6,556 bases of DNA from the NCBI GenBank assembly GCA_025451425.1, contig JANWKK010000103.1, positions 1-6,556 of the forward strand, written 5' to 3'. This stretch comes from Gemmatimonadaceae bacterium. Lineage in GTDB: Bacteria > Gemmatimonadota > Gemmatimonadetes > Gemmatimonadales > Gemmatimonadaceae. The position numbers and the translations under genes were made by a program. Every line of letters starts with the position of its first letter. Within the stretch, counting starts at the first letter, position 1. Positions 1-5,888 of this stretch are shown one piece after another. The notes beneath the pieces were generated by a model. The model worked only from the letters and a program-made list of their open reading frames with translations. It did no database searches and was not told the DNA's origin.

Positions 1-1241
1 AGGATCTCGATGTTCACCGGGCAGATCTCGTCACACGCCTTGCACGTCGTGCACGCCCACAGCTCTTCGGACGTGATGCGCTCGAACAGGCTGTCGGCAG
101 TGACGTTGATCTCCGCGTCGAGACCGACCGGCGGCGACACCGGCGGCGTTCCCGTCGCGGCCATCACCTCGCCCGTCTTCAGCACGATCTCGCGCGGGTC
201 CAGCGGCTTGCCGGTTGCGTGCGCCGGGCACACCGACGTGCACCGTCCGCAGATCGTGCATGCGTCGGTGTCGAAGAGCTGCTTCCACGTGAAGTCCTCG
301 ACCTTCACCGCCCCGAAGCTCTCGAGCTCGGTCTCCATGAGGTTCGGCATCGGCTTCATCGCGCCCTTGGGTCGATCGCGATCGCTCATGTACATGTTCA
401 TCGGCGACGCGAACATGTGCCGAAGTTTCGTGGTCGGCAGGATCGCGAGGAACACGAGGAACGCCAGCACGTGTGCAGCCCAAAGCCAGCGGTGTACGAC
501 AAGGAGCGTGTGGCTCGGCCACGTGTCGATGAGATTGGCCAGGCCGTAGCCAACGAATGACCACTTCTCGAATGAGGGCTTGTGCTCCGAGGCGATACGT
601 ACCGCTTCGACAAAGAAGCCGGTCAGCCCGAGGATCCCGAGCGTGCCGAGGATGACCGCGTCCTCGGGCTTGGTCTTGATTCGGATGCGATATGGACGCT
701 GCACATAGCGACGAACGAGGGCCCACGTCACCCCGATCAAGTACAGGAGCCCGACTGCATTGGCCCCCGCCTTGAACGCCTCGTACGTGCGGCCGTGCAG
801 GAACTTCAGCGCGTCCGGCATCTGGTGGTCGACCTCGAGCACGACGGTCACGATGAACAGACCGACGAATCCGAAATACACGCACGAGTGCATGATGCCG
901 GCGGCGGGGTCGCGCAAGAGCGTCTGCATCAACACGCCCGACCGGTAGTCGCGGAAGCGCCGCTTGGCGTTCTTGCGCGTTGTGCGCCGATCGTCGGACG
1001 TGCCCCGCTCGTAGTTGCGAACCCGCAACGATGCGAGCCACCCGACGCAGAGCAGCATGGTGGCGACTGCTACGTAAAAGGCGACCTTCACTGCGGTGGG
1101 GACGTTGACGAACGCCTCCCGGCGGATGTGCGAAGTGTCGCCCCAGTGTGTGAGCGCGGGCATGAGCCCACTGGCGAGCGTGAACACTGCGATCAGAAGG
1201 CCGATCGCGAATATGAGCTGATGAGGTCTCACGCGTCGCAT
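1..1241 (-). CDS. Membrane (Fe-S)-binding reductase, NarI-like cytochrome b domain fused to dicluster 4Fe-4S domain (C-terminus outside window)
   Basis: This is a partial gene: 413 codons are read from ATG at 1241 and the frame is still open at base 1. A GGAGG sits 5 nt before the ATG. The N-terminal ~270 residues carry about six hydrophobic helices (roughly 8-30, 51-72, 116-136, 157-178, 194-214, 244-270). H118, H250 and H257 lie in or beside helices and could be haem b ligands as in NarI-type subunits. A soluble part follows with two ferredoxin motifs: C328-C331-C334-C338-P and C397-C400-C403-C407-P. The order matches the HdrD/GlpC-like membrane oxidoreductases (COG0247 type, as in the mycobacterial Rv0338c-like iron-sulfur-binding reductases, from memory). 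These usually continue into cysteine-rich CCG domains, which would lie beyond the left edge. The likely role is moving electrons between the quinone pool and a partner. It starts 63 nt after the copper enzyme on the same strand, so cotranscription is likely. The family call is firm; donor and acceptor are unknown. Confidence 0.9.
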   Translation of the reverse strand, partial: MRRVRPHQLIFAIGLLIAVFTLASGLMPALTHWGDTSHIRREAFVNVPTAVKVAFYVAVATMLLCVGWLASLRVRNYERGTSDDRRTTRKNAKRRFRDYRSGVLMQTLLRDPAAGIMHSCVYFGFVGLFIVTVVLEVDHQMPDALKFLHGRTYEAFKAGANAVGLLYLIGVTWALVRRYVQRPYRIRIKTKPEDAVILGTLGILGLTGFFVEAVRIASEHKPSFEKWSFVGYGLANLIDTWPSHTLLVVHRWLWAAHVLAFLVFLAILPTTKLRHMFASPMNMYMSDRDRPKGAMKPMPNLMETELESFGAVKVEDFTWKQLFDTDACTICGRCTSVCPAHATGKPLDPREIVLKTGEVMAATGTPPVSPPVGLDAEINVTADSLFERITSEELWACTTCKACDEICPVNIEI

Positions 1242-1255
1242 CGCAGCCTCCGGCT

Positions 1256-1287
1256 CGGCTGGCCACCGCGAACCTAACAGCCAGCCG
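1256..1287 (-). other. Intercistronic hairpin between the copper enzyme and the Fe-S protein
   Basis: A perfect 8-bp inverted repeat (arms 1256-1263 and 1280-1287; CGGCTGGC with GCCAGCCG) encloses a 16-nt loop. It lies between the stop codon at 1305 and the ATG at 1241, and ends 5 nt before the GGAGG Shine-Dalgarno (1246-1250). No T-run follows, so it is a poor intrinsic terminator. An mRNA processing, stability or translation-tuning element is possible. Chance occurrence in GC-rich DNA cannot be excluded. Confidence 0.35.
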
Positions 1288-1304
1288 TTTTGCGCGTCGT
1301 GGCA

Positions 1305-2372
1305 TCAGCCCGCCGCGTCTGCGGGGACGTTGCCTGCGACGAACTCTCCGGCCGCGCCCTGCGTCGCATCGGCGAACTTATGCGTGATGAACGGGTACTT
1401 GCCGGGGACGGGGAGCGAGAACTCGACGAAGCCACCCTGCGCCGGAGCGAGATCGAGTGCCTGACCGCCACCGGCGTCGGCGCCCGGTTGCAAGAGATAT
1501 GCACCCTCTTTGTAGACCGTGTCGAAGATGGTGCCGATGACGTGGAAGGACGAGATGTCCGACGGTCCGTCATCCATCACCCACGCACGGACCTTCTCCT
1601 TGGGCGCAACACGAATCGGGCGATCGGTGTACTGGTTCACGTAGCCGTTGAAGACCACGCCATCCCAGCGTGCTGCGAGCAGTTTGTTGAAGTCGACCGG
1701 CTGTGAGGGGTCGCTTTCCCGGTAGAGCTCGGACTGCACGAAGACGTATTCGTGATCGACGGGCGGGAGATTCGGAGGGTCGATGATTATCGCGCCGTAC
1801 ATTCCCATCGCCAGGTGTTGCAGGACGGGTGGCGTTCCGCAGTGATACATGAAGATGCCGGAATGGGTCGCGGTGAACTTGTAGACGAACTTGCTTCCGG
1901 GAGCGATCATCCGCATCGTGACGTTCGGTGCAACCTTGCTCGCGTGGAAGTCGATCGAGTGGATCATCGCACCGTGGTTGACCAGCGTGATCTCGAACGT
2001 GTCGCCGATATTGCCGCGGAGAACTGGCCCCGGCACCTGACCGTTATACGTCCACATCAGTTGAGACACGCCCGGCGCGATCTCCACTTGTCGTTCGATG
2101 ATGTCGAAGGTCACCTTGTGCACCGTTCCCGGCGGCGCGGAACTTGGCTTCGGCGCATTCGGATCCCGCGCAACGAAGTCTTTTGCGACATCTGCGCCAA
2201 AGTCGAACGCGGGGCCGGGAGGTGTGTCGGATGCGGTCGCCGTGCTTTTCACGTTCCCCTTGTTGAGAAGGAACCCAAGGCTCATGAGGCTTGTCAGCAG
2301 CGAGATGAGTACGAGTGAAACCAAGCCTGCGCGCCACACACTTGGGTCTCCCGATTGACCGCCGGCAACCAT
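1305..2372 (-). CDS. AniA/NirK-type copper nitrite reductase homologue (two-domain multicopper oxidase), membrane-anchored
   Basis: This 355-residue protein has an uncleaved-looking signal anchor (about 14-36) and two cupredoxin domains (about 80-200 and 205-350). Its likely reaction is one-electron reduction of nitrite to NO outside the cytoplasmic membrane. By motif comparison from memory with CuNIR, the type 1 copper ligands are H138, C178, H186 and M191, and the type 2 ligands are H143, H177 and H331. The catalytic Asp is D141 (HSIDFH block), the catalytic His is H277 (FHVIG block), and I279 sits at the substrate-pocket Ile. The C178-to-H186 loop is the short form seen in Neisseria AniA, as is the IFDxVY segment. 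The sequence after H143 (ASKVAPN) differs from the canonical AATG segment, and databases often label such actinobacterial relatives only as multicopper oxidase. ATG 2372 is preceded by GAGGAG at 6-nt spacing. There is no lipobox or twin-arginine motif. The upstream region carries the shared 19-bp motif. Family placement is strong; nitrite as physiological substrate is inferred. Confidence 0.88.
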   Translation of the reverse strand: MVAGGQSGDPSVWRAGLVSLVLISLLTSLMSLGFLLNKGNVKSTATASDTPPGPAFDFGADVAKDFVARDPNAPKPSSAPPGTVHKVTFDIIERQVEIAPGVSQLMWTYNGQVPGPVLRGNIGDTFEITLVNHGAMIHSIDFHASKVAPNVTMRMIAPGSKFVYKFTATHSGIFMYHCGTPPVLQHLAMGMYGAIIIDPPNLPPVDHEYVFVQSELYRESDPSQPVDFNKLLAARWDGVVFNGYVNQYTDRPIRVAPKEKVRAWVMDDGPSDISSFHVIGTIFDTVYKEGAYLLQPGADAGGGQALDLAPAQGGFVEFSLPVPGKYPFITHKFADATQGAAGEFVAGNVPADAAG

Positions 2373-2396
2373 CTCGCGCTCCTCATTCGGACGCCG

Positions 2397-2415
2397 TATC
2401 TCTAGAGAATACTAG
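2397..2415 (-). promoter_or_regulatory. Shared 19-bp operator/promoter motif, copy A (upstream of the copper enzyme)
   Basis: Read on the minus strand this is CTAGTATTCTCTAGAGATA. It matches copy B at 3527-3545 in 17 of 19 positions, differing only at the two central bases. It ends 24 nt before the ATG at 2372, so it would overlap the core promoter, with TAGAGATA as a possible -10 region. It contains CTAGT-ATTC-TCTAG (one mismatch in the inverted repeat) and a perfect palindrome TCTCTAGAGA at 2399-2408. A repressor or sensor-regulator site is the simplest reading. Confidence 0.55.
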
Positions 2416-2477
2416 AAATAAAGCGCCTGAGCGAGCGCGGAGGTCGTATCGGAAGGCGTCGGAATGCCGCCACTGGG

Positions 2478-2618
2478 TCAGTGCGCGCCAAACGTACTGA
2501 TCGACGCAAGGCCAAGGATCAAGATGACGACAGCCAGGGCTAGCACCAACCCGGGGATCTTCGGATGCGTCGGCCGAGCCGGGCTGGAGCGGATCGAATG
2601 CCTGCGGTTGCTGCTCAT
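2478..2618 (-). CDS. 46-residue single-helix membrane peptide, translationally coupled to the regulator
   Basis: The ATG at 2618 overlaps the regulator's stop as ATGA, a classical sign of translational coupling; no strong Shine-Dalgarno is visible. The product has a basic, Ser/Arg/Pro-rich N-terminus (1-20), one strongly hydrophobic helix (about 22-40, Leu/Val/Ile/Ala-rich) and a short tail ending in His46. Positive charge before the helix predicts an N-in, C-out topology. It lies between an [Fe-S]-type regulator and a copper nitrite reductase homologue, 105 nt before the latter. I do not recognise the family. It could be a small accessory subunit, a stabiliser of a membrane complex, or part of signal sensing. 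Existence is supported by the exact overlap and a coherent helix rather than by homology. Confidence 0.6.
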   Translation of the reverse strand: MSSNRRHSIRSSPARPTHPKIPGLVLALAVVILILGLASISTFGAH

Positions 2619-3298
2619 GATGCTTCTGGTGATCGCTCGTTCGGTGCGACGCGCATCCGCAGCCGGCAGTTCGCCCGACGCGGATCGTGACGCACGAGGT
2701 CGTCGATCACCAGCTGCCCGCCGGCCAACTCTGCAACGCCTTCTGCGATCCCGAGATGAAGCGAACAGATGGTGTCGGGATCGGCGAGCGCCGTGGTCTC
2801 GAAGGGACAGGTGCGCAGCACGACATCGATACGCTTCCCCCGCCCGCGAACTTCCGGGTCGAAGCCCTGACTGTTCATCGCACCCACGATGGCCTCGACC
2901 GGGTCGTCTGGTAAGCCGCGAAGCTTGCGGCCCGCGCGCCGACCGACCACTTCCGGTGACTCGCCCGTCCGACCCATCTCGGCCAAGCGGAGCGAGAGTC
3001 GTTCGTAGGGACCGGTGGCACCCCACCGGCTGTCTGCGCCCGGATCGATGCGGTAGTTGAACGGCGGGCGCCCCCGTCCGGCGCGCGTCCCTTGCTCCTC
3101 GACGACCAGCTCGGCATCCAAGAGCTTCGCGAGGTGCTGGCGAATCGCGTTGTGGTTGAGTTCGAAATACGCTGTCATCTCGGCGACGTCGACCGGTTCG
3201 GACGCGTCGGCGATGTAACGGAAGATCGCGTATCGCGTCGGATCGCCCAGCGCGCGTGCTTGCTCCTGGAGAGACGGCTCCGCATCGTGTTCGCGCAA
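2615..3298 (-). CDS. Winged-helix transcriptional regulator, COG2345/SufR-like, with putative [Fe-S]-binding cysteines
   Basis: A 227-residue cytoplasmic regulator. Residues 11-84 form an ArsR-like winged helix: the LGDPTRYAIFRYI helix, a recognition helix near 48-65 (NHNAIRQHLAKLL), then a basic wing (TRAGRGRPPFNYRI). The C-terminal half holds C164 in a CPF motif, C178 followed by H181 (CSLHLGIAEG) and C211. This Cys pattern resembles SufR-type regulators, where Cys residues hold an iron-sulfur cluster sensing redox, iron or NO. The start is TTG at 3298, chosen because AGGAG lies 7 nt upstream and no ATG or GTG in frame is better placed. It heads the minus-strand cluster and overlaps the next gene by 4 nt (ATGA). 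Both flanking promoter regions carry the 19-bp motif, so autoregulation and control of the copper enzyme are plausible. The regulator call is firm; the cluster and its signal are inferred. Confidence 0.88.
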   Translation of the reverse strand: MREHDAEPSLQEQARALGDPTRYAIFRYIADASEPVDVAEMTAYFELNHNAIRQHLAKLLDAELVVEEQGTRAGRGRPPFNYRIDPGADSRWGATGPYERLSLRLAEMGRTGESPEVVGRRAGRKLRGLPDDPVEAIVGAMNSQGFDPEVRGRGKRIDVVLRTCPFETTALADPDTICSLHLGIAEGVAELAGGQLVIDDLVRHDPRRANCRLRMRVAPNERSPEAS

Positions 3299-3332
3299 GA
3301 TGACACTCCTACCGTTCGGCTTGTTCTGCTCC

Positions 3333-3338
3333 AGTGTA
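3333..3338 (-). promoter_or_regulatory. Possible -10 element for the regulator gene
   Basis: On the minus strand TACACT occurs 34 nt before the TTG start, leaving a short leader with AGGAG at 3310-3306. The adjoining minus-strand sequence (3350-3336) has GTATT and CTCTA blocks that also occur in copy A of the 19-bp motif, but two bases further apart, so it may be a degenerate operator. No convincing -35 hexamer is visible. Confidence 0.22.
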
Positions 3339-3363
3339 GAGAAAATACGGACCTTTCACGGCC

Positions 3364-3381
3364 CGGGCGGCGACCCGCCCG
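3364..3381. repeat. Perfect 7-bp inverted repeat in the divergent intergenic region
   Basis: Arms CGGGCGG (3364-3370) and CCGCCCG (3375-3381) enclose a 4-nt loop. It lies between the putative divergent promoters. There is no T-run on either side. It may be a protein-binding dyad or a structural accident of GC-rich DNA. Confidence 0.35.
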
Positions 3382-3434
3382 CTTGGGTCGACGTTGAGGT
3401 GTGCCCGACGCGCCCCAGATTGACCCGAAGCGCT

Positions 3435-3463
3435 CATCGGGGCCCTCGAATCGGGCTCCGATG
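3435..3463. repeat. Strong 11-bp hairpin in the divergent intergenic region
   Basis: Arms CATCGGGGCCC (3435-3445) and GGGCTCCGATG (3453-3463) pair over 11 positions. Ten are Watson-Crick and one is G-T, which would be a G-U wobble in plus-strand RNA. The loop is 7 nt. A smaller dyad, CGTGG/CCACG (3468-3481), follows directly. Neither has a T-run. The 3299-3566 stretch holds no credible coding frame. Confidence 0.4.
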
Positions 3464-3526
3464 CCACCGTGGACGGCCACGTCGCTCAACATTCTGTCCG
3501 GGTCCGTCTCCCGCCTCCGATTACTA

Positions 3527-3545
3527 CTAGTATTGACTAGAGATA
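3527..3545 (+). promoter_or_regulatory. Shared 19-bp operator/promoter motif, copy B (upstream of the 135-residue membrane protein)
   Basis: CTAGTATTGACTAGAGATA, identical to copy A except at two central bases. It contains a perfect inverted repeat CTAGT-ATTG-ACTAG (3527-3540). It overlaps a good -10 candidate, GATAAT at 3542-3547, and ends 21 nt before the ATG at 3567. In both copies the motif points toward the gene it precedes and sits in the core promoter, as expected for a repressor or redox-switch site. Confidence 0.55.
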
Positions 3546-3566
3546 ATAGGAACCAGGAGCCGCCCC

Positions 3567-3974
3567 ATGGTCGCCATACAACAGAACGAGCGTGACGAAA
3601 TCGTCGCCCGGCCGAAGCCTCTCGTCGCCGAACGCGACCGCTCCGGAGACATCGCGCGTTGCGAACAGCTTGCGCACAACATGACACGCCGCATCGTCAT
3701 AGCGACGCTCGTCGCGGTGCCTCTCTGCGCGTTGCTGTTCGCAGGTCTCGTTGCGCTCGCCGCCACGATCGCCGGCGTGTCAGTTGTGATGCCGATTGTT
3801 GCGGGCGCGGGCGTTGGCATGCTTGCCGGGCTCTTCTGCGGAATGTGGACGGGCGTTGTGTTGAGTGTCAACGAGGTCGAAGTCGTCGAGCGCCGTTCGC
3901 GCGCCGAGCACGCTGCTCACGCACTGCGCGTGGTACCGACCGATGTGGGTGTACTGCCGCGCTATCCGGTCTGA
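3567..3974 (+). CDS. Small two-helix membrane protein of unknown function
   Basis: A 135-residue protein starting at ATG 3567 with AGGAG 8 nt upstream. Residues 1-41 are polar and charged and likely cytoplasmic. Two hydrophobic segments follow (about 42-69 and 72-100); the second is glycine-rich (VAGAGVGMLAGLFCGMWTG), a composition that allows close helix packing. The C-terminal 35 residues are charged and end PRYPV. Both termini are predicted inside. I do not recognise a family and see no metal-binding motif; C32, C54 and C91 are isolated. It is divergent from the regulator and its promoter carries the same 19-bp motif as the copper enzyme, so it is probably in the same regulon. The antisense frame across it has no sensible protein character. 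Confidence 0.8.
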   Translation: MVAIQQNERDEIVARPKPLVAERDRSGDIARCEQLAHNMTRRIVIATLVAVPLCALLFAGLVALAATIAGVSVVMPIVAGAGVGMLAGLFCGMWTGVVLSVNEVEVVERRSRAEHAAHALRVVPTDVGVLPRYPV

Positions 3975-4045
3975 CTTGCGCGTTGGGGGAGGGGAGGAGG
4001 ATTGCGCACGCGATCGCGTCCAAGAATTCGTCTAAGAAACAGGAA

Positions 4046-4069
4046 CGGCATCCCACATCAGGAATGCCG
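4046..4069. terminator. Possible bidirectional terminator hairpin between convergent genes
   Basis: Arms CGGCATCCC (4046-4054) and GGAATGCCG (4061-4069) pair over eight of nine positions around a 6-nt loop. It lies in the 203-base gap between the stop codons at 3974 (plus gene) and 4178 (minus gene), where terminators are expected. There is no clear T-run on either strand, so intrinsic termination is uncertain. I see nothing else defined in 3975-4177. Confidence 0.35.
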
Positions 4070-4177
4070 GCCGCGGCGTTCTCTTTGGGTGGGAGGAGGC
4101 GTTCGTGTTCATTCTCGGGATCGATCCGCACACATCGGGTCGCCACGATTCTTCGAGAGGCTCGAAACCAATACAGG

Positions 4178-5605
4178 TCACGAGTGCGCTCTGGGCCGGC
4201 ACTCGGGTCTCTCCCACAGCTGCTTGTCCGGCGCGAAGTTGAGCTCGAGCTGAAAGTGCTCACGGCGAAGGTGTTCGCGCAGCCCCGGTAAGTCGGTTGC
4301 GAAACGATACGACCAGATGATGACGGCGCACGTGTTCGGTGAGGCAGCGCCGCTCGCGACCATTGCGGTCGTGAGGCGATGGGTCTCGATGCGCGTATTC
4401 GAAGGATCGTTCATGAGTCGGGGCGTGCCTCTTCCGGCTTCCCAGACGAACCCAGCCGCGTCCGAGATCGCTCGAGAACGTGGAGGTGTCGCCTGAAGGG
4501 CATCGACGACTGCCTCGGACGCGCCGTGGTATGGGCCAGGAAGCAGGATGGTGTCGACCTGCACGGTTTGCAGTGGGATGAGTGCGATGCACGCGATGGC
4601 CAACGCGCGGAGCGGCGCGGGTTTTACTGCGAACAGCAGGGCAAGCGGAACGACGAGCGTCGCGACGTGAGCTGGGAGGGTCAGATTCTCGAGGACCAGC
4701 AAGCAGGCAACGAGCACGAGCCAAATGCCGATGATGGTGGCGTCGCGGTTTCGGACCTGTGCCGACTTTCGACGAGCGACCGACGCGAGAAGACCGAACG
4801 CAACGGCGACGACGACGATGATGTCGCGGGAAAGCAGCGTCGCGACCATCGTCTCGAACTGAGCGAGAGGTGTTGCGGACCGATGCTTGTCAAGATGGAA
4901 CACGATCGACTGGTCGATCACGCGCGACAGCCCGAAGGGCAACGCAGTGACGAGCCAAAGGCCCGCGGCCGCGGTTGCGGTCGCAGCGATCAATGATCGC
5001 CGATGGGCCGCACCGATCCAGATCGCGATTGGGACGACGACGGGAAACATCAGAGGCTTTGTCGCGAGTGCGGCGCCAAGGAGTGATCCCGCAAGCACGG
5101 CGCGCCAGATCGCCGGCCGCGATCGGCACAGCAGAGCAGCATAGATCGCCGCTGCCGTGAAGGCCTGCGCCGGGCCGTCCGCCGTTACGGGTCCGGTCGT
5201 CCAGAGCATCGAGCCCGACGTCGCGACGAGGAGGCCCGCGACAACCGCGACCGTTGTCGAGGCATTCAGGCGGCGCGCGATGGCCCAGACCGCGATCGGC
5301 GTCGCGATTCCTGCGAGCACGGGTACGACGCGTGGGCCAATCCACGCATGGAATGCAATGACATCTCCCGCGAAGAGCAGCGGGTATTGCAACGGGCCTT
5401 GTGACGAGAACAGGTCGCGATACGGCACCAGTCCGTGTCGCATGCCGACGACGGATGCGCCGTACACCCCGTCCTCGAAGCCCAGGTCACGATGGGAAAG
5501 AAGTGGTCCGAGCCGCAGAGCAAAGGCCACGACAGCGAGCGCTCCAGCCGAACACGCGTGGCATCGTCGGGGCTCGATCGCGTGCTCGGCGTTCGCGGGG
5601 TTCAT
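4178..5605 (-). CDS. Polytopic GT-C glycosyltransferase, ArnT/PMT-like (GT39/GT83 type)
   Basis: A 475-residue integral membrane protein. After a short polar N-terminus, helix 1 (about 19-37) leads into an extracytoplasmic loop with the acidic pair E44-D45 (LGFEDGVYG) and the motif GLVPYRDLFSSQGPLQYPL. This is the usual place and form of the catalytic acidic motif in GT-C enzymes that take sugars from polyprenyl phosphate. D143 (TADGPAQAF) may be a second acidic site. Around ten hydrophobic helices run to ~345, ending with LPAHVATLVVPLALLFAV, like the lipid-binding segment of this family. Residues ~350-475 form a soluble outer domain (MNDPSNTRI, IIWSYRF, LPGLREHL, LWER blocks), which I recall from actinobacterial members. 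It probably glycosylates a cell-envelope lipid, glycan or protein; the acceptor is unknown. ATG 5605 has only weak upstream purines (GAAG). It is convergent with the two-helix gene and seems unrelated to the redox cluster. Confidence 0.85.
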   Translation of the reverse strand: MNPANAEHAIEPRRCHACSAGALAVVAFALRLGPLLSHRDLGFEDGVYGASVVGMRHGLVPYRDLFSSQGPLQYPLLFAGDVIAFHAWIGPRVVPVLAGIATPIAVWAIARRLNASTTVAVVAGLLVATSGSMLWTTGPVTADGPAQAFTAAAIYAALLCRSRPAIWRAVLAGSLLGAALATKPLMFPVVVPIAIWIGAAHRRSLIAATATAAAGLWLVTALPFGLSRVIDQSIVFHLDKHRSATPLAQFETMVATLLSRDIIVVVAVAFGLLASVARRKSAQVRNRDATIIGIWLVLVACLLVLENLTLPAHVATLVVPLALLFAVKPAPLRALAIACIALIPLQTVQVDTILLPGPYHGASEAVVDALQATPPRSRAISDAAGFVWEAGRGTPRLMNDPSNTRIETHRLTTAMVASGAASPNTCAVIIWSYRFATDLPGLREHLRREHFQLELNFAPDKQLWERPECRPRAHS

Positions 5606-5774
5606 GTTCTTCGCATCCGTTCCTTCGTTCGACTCCTTCGCACGCCGGTCTCGACGATCGCGACGACAGTGACGAGTTCGAGGTGGCGCCGGCCGGCCGC
5701 ACCCGACTTCTCCCTGTTGGCTCGCTCAATGATGCGTCCGGGCCGAATCCGATGTCTCTGCAACCCAGGGCGCG

Positions 5775-5807
5775 CTTACCGAGTCCTTACTGAGTTCTTG
5801 ATGGCTC
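5775..5807 (+). promoter_or_regulatory. Tandem 11-bp direct repeats, possible response-regulator site
   Basis: Three consecutive 11-mers begin CTTACCGAGTC, CTTACTGAGTT and CTTGATGGCTC. The first two differ at two positions; the third is weak. Direct repeats at 11-bp period are the usual layout of OmpR/PhoB-family sites. A possible -10 (GAGAAT, 5825-5830) lies 17 nt downstream, toward the gene at 5889. The rest of the 283-base intergenic stretch 5606-5888 shows no credible gene. Confidence 0.28.
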
Positions 5808-5858
5808 TCCCGGTACGTTCGATGGAGAATGACAAAGACGGGCATTGGTAACGTGTGA

Positions 5859-5875
5859 AGCGGCGGCGAGCCGCT
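5859..5875 (+). other. Small hairpin just before the ribosome binding site of the four-helix protein
   Basis: Arms AGCGGC (5859-5864) and GCCGCT (5870-5875) form a 6-bp stem with a 5-nt loop, three bases before the GGAGG at 5879-5883. In the mRNA it would sit immediately upstream of the ribosome site without covering it. Confidence 0.3.
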
Positions 5876-5888
5876 CTCGGAGGTGACA

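Noticed and set aside
31..1305. A 424-residue minus-strand open frame
   Set aside because: Its translation is extremely Arg/His/Ala-rich with no domain. The overlapping frame starting at ATG 1241 encodes membrane helices and two textbook 4Fe-4S motifs.
1752..2318. A 188-residue plus-strand open frame opposite the copper enzyme
   Set aside because: It is Arg/Asp/His-rich antisense sequence in GC-rich DNA, without recognisable protein features.
1305..2372. Idea that the copper enzyme lacks the catalytic histidine
   Set aside because: I first aligned I282 with the catalytic His. In CuNIR the catalytic His is the first His of the PHLIGGH block; it corresponds to H277 here. I282 replaces only the secondary proton-channel His, as in AniA.
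2464..3060. A 198-residue plus-strand open frame opposite the regulator
   Set aside because: It is an arginine/proline-rich shadow; the minus-strand frame is a clear winged-helix regulator.
3175..3687. A 170-residue minus-strand frame crossing the divergent intergenic region
   Set aside because: It overlaps the regulator and the two-helix protein in other frames and would swallow both promoter regions. Its composition is Arg/Ser-rich with no domain.
3527..3871. A 114-residue minus-strand frame opposite the two-helix protein
   Set aside because: It is Thr/Ala/Pro-rich antisense sequence. The plus frame has a proper Shine-Dalgarno, promoter motif and membrane helices.
5883..5885. GTG 5883 as start of the four-helix protein
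   Set aside because: It overlaps the GGAGG itself; TTG 5889, two codons later, has ideal spacing. The difference is only two residues.
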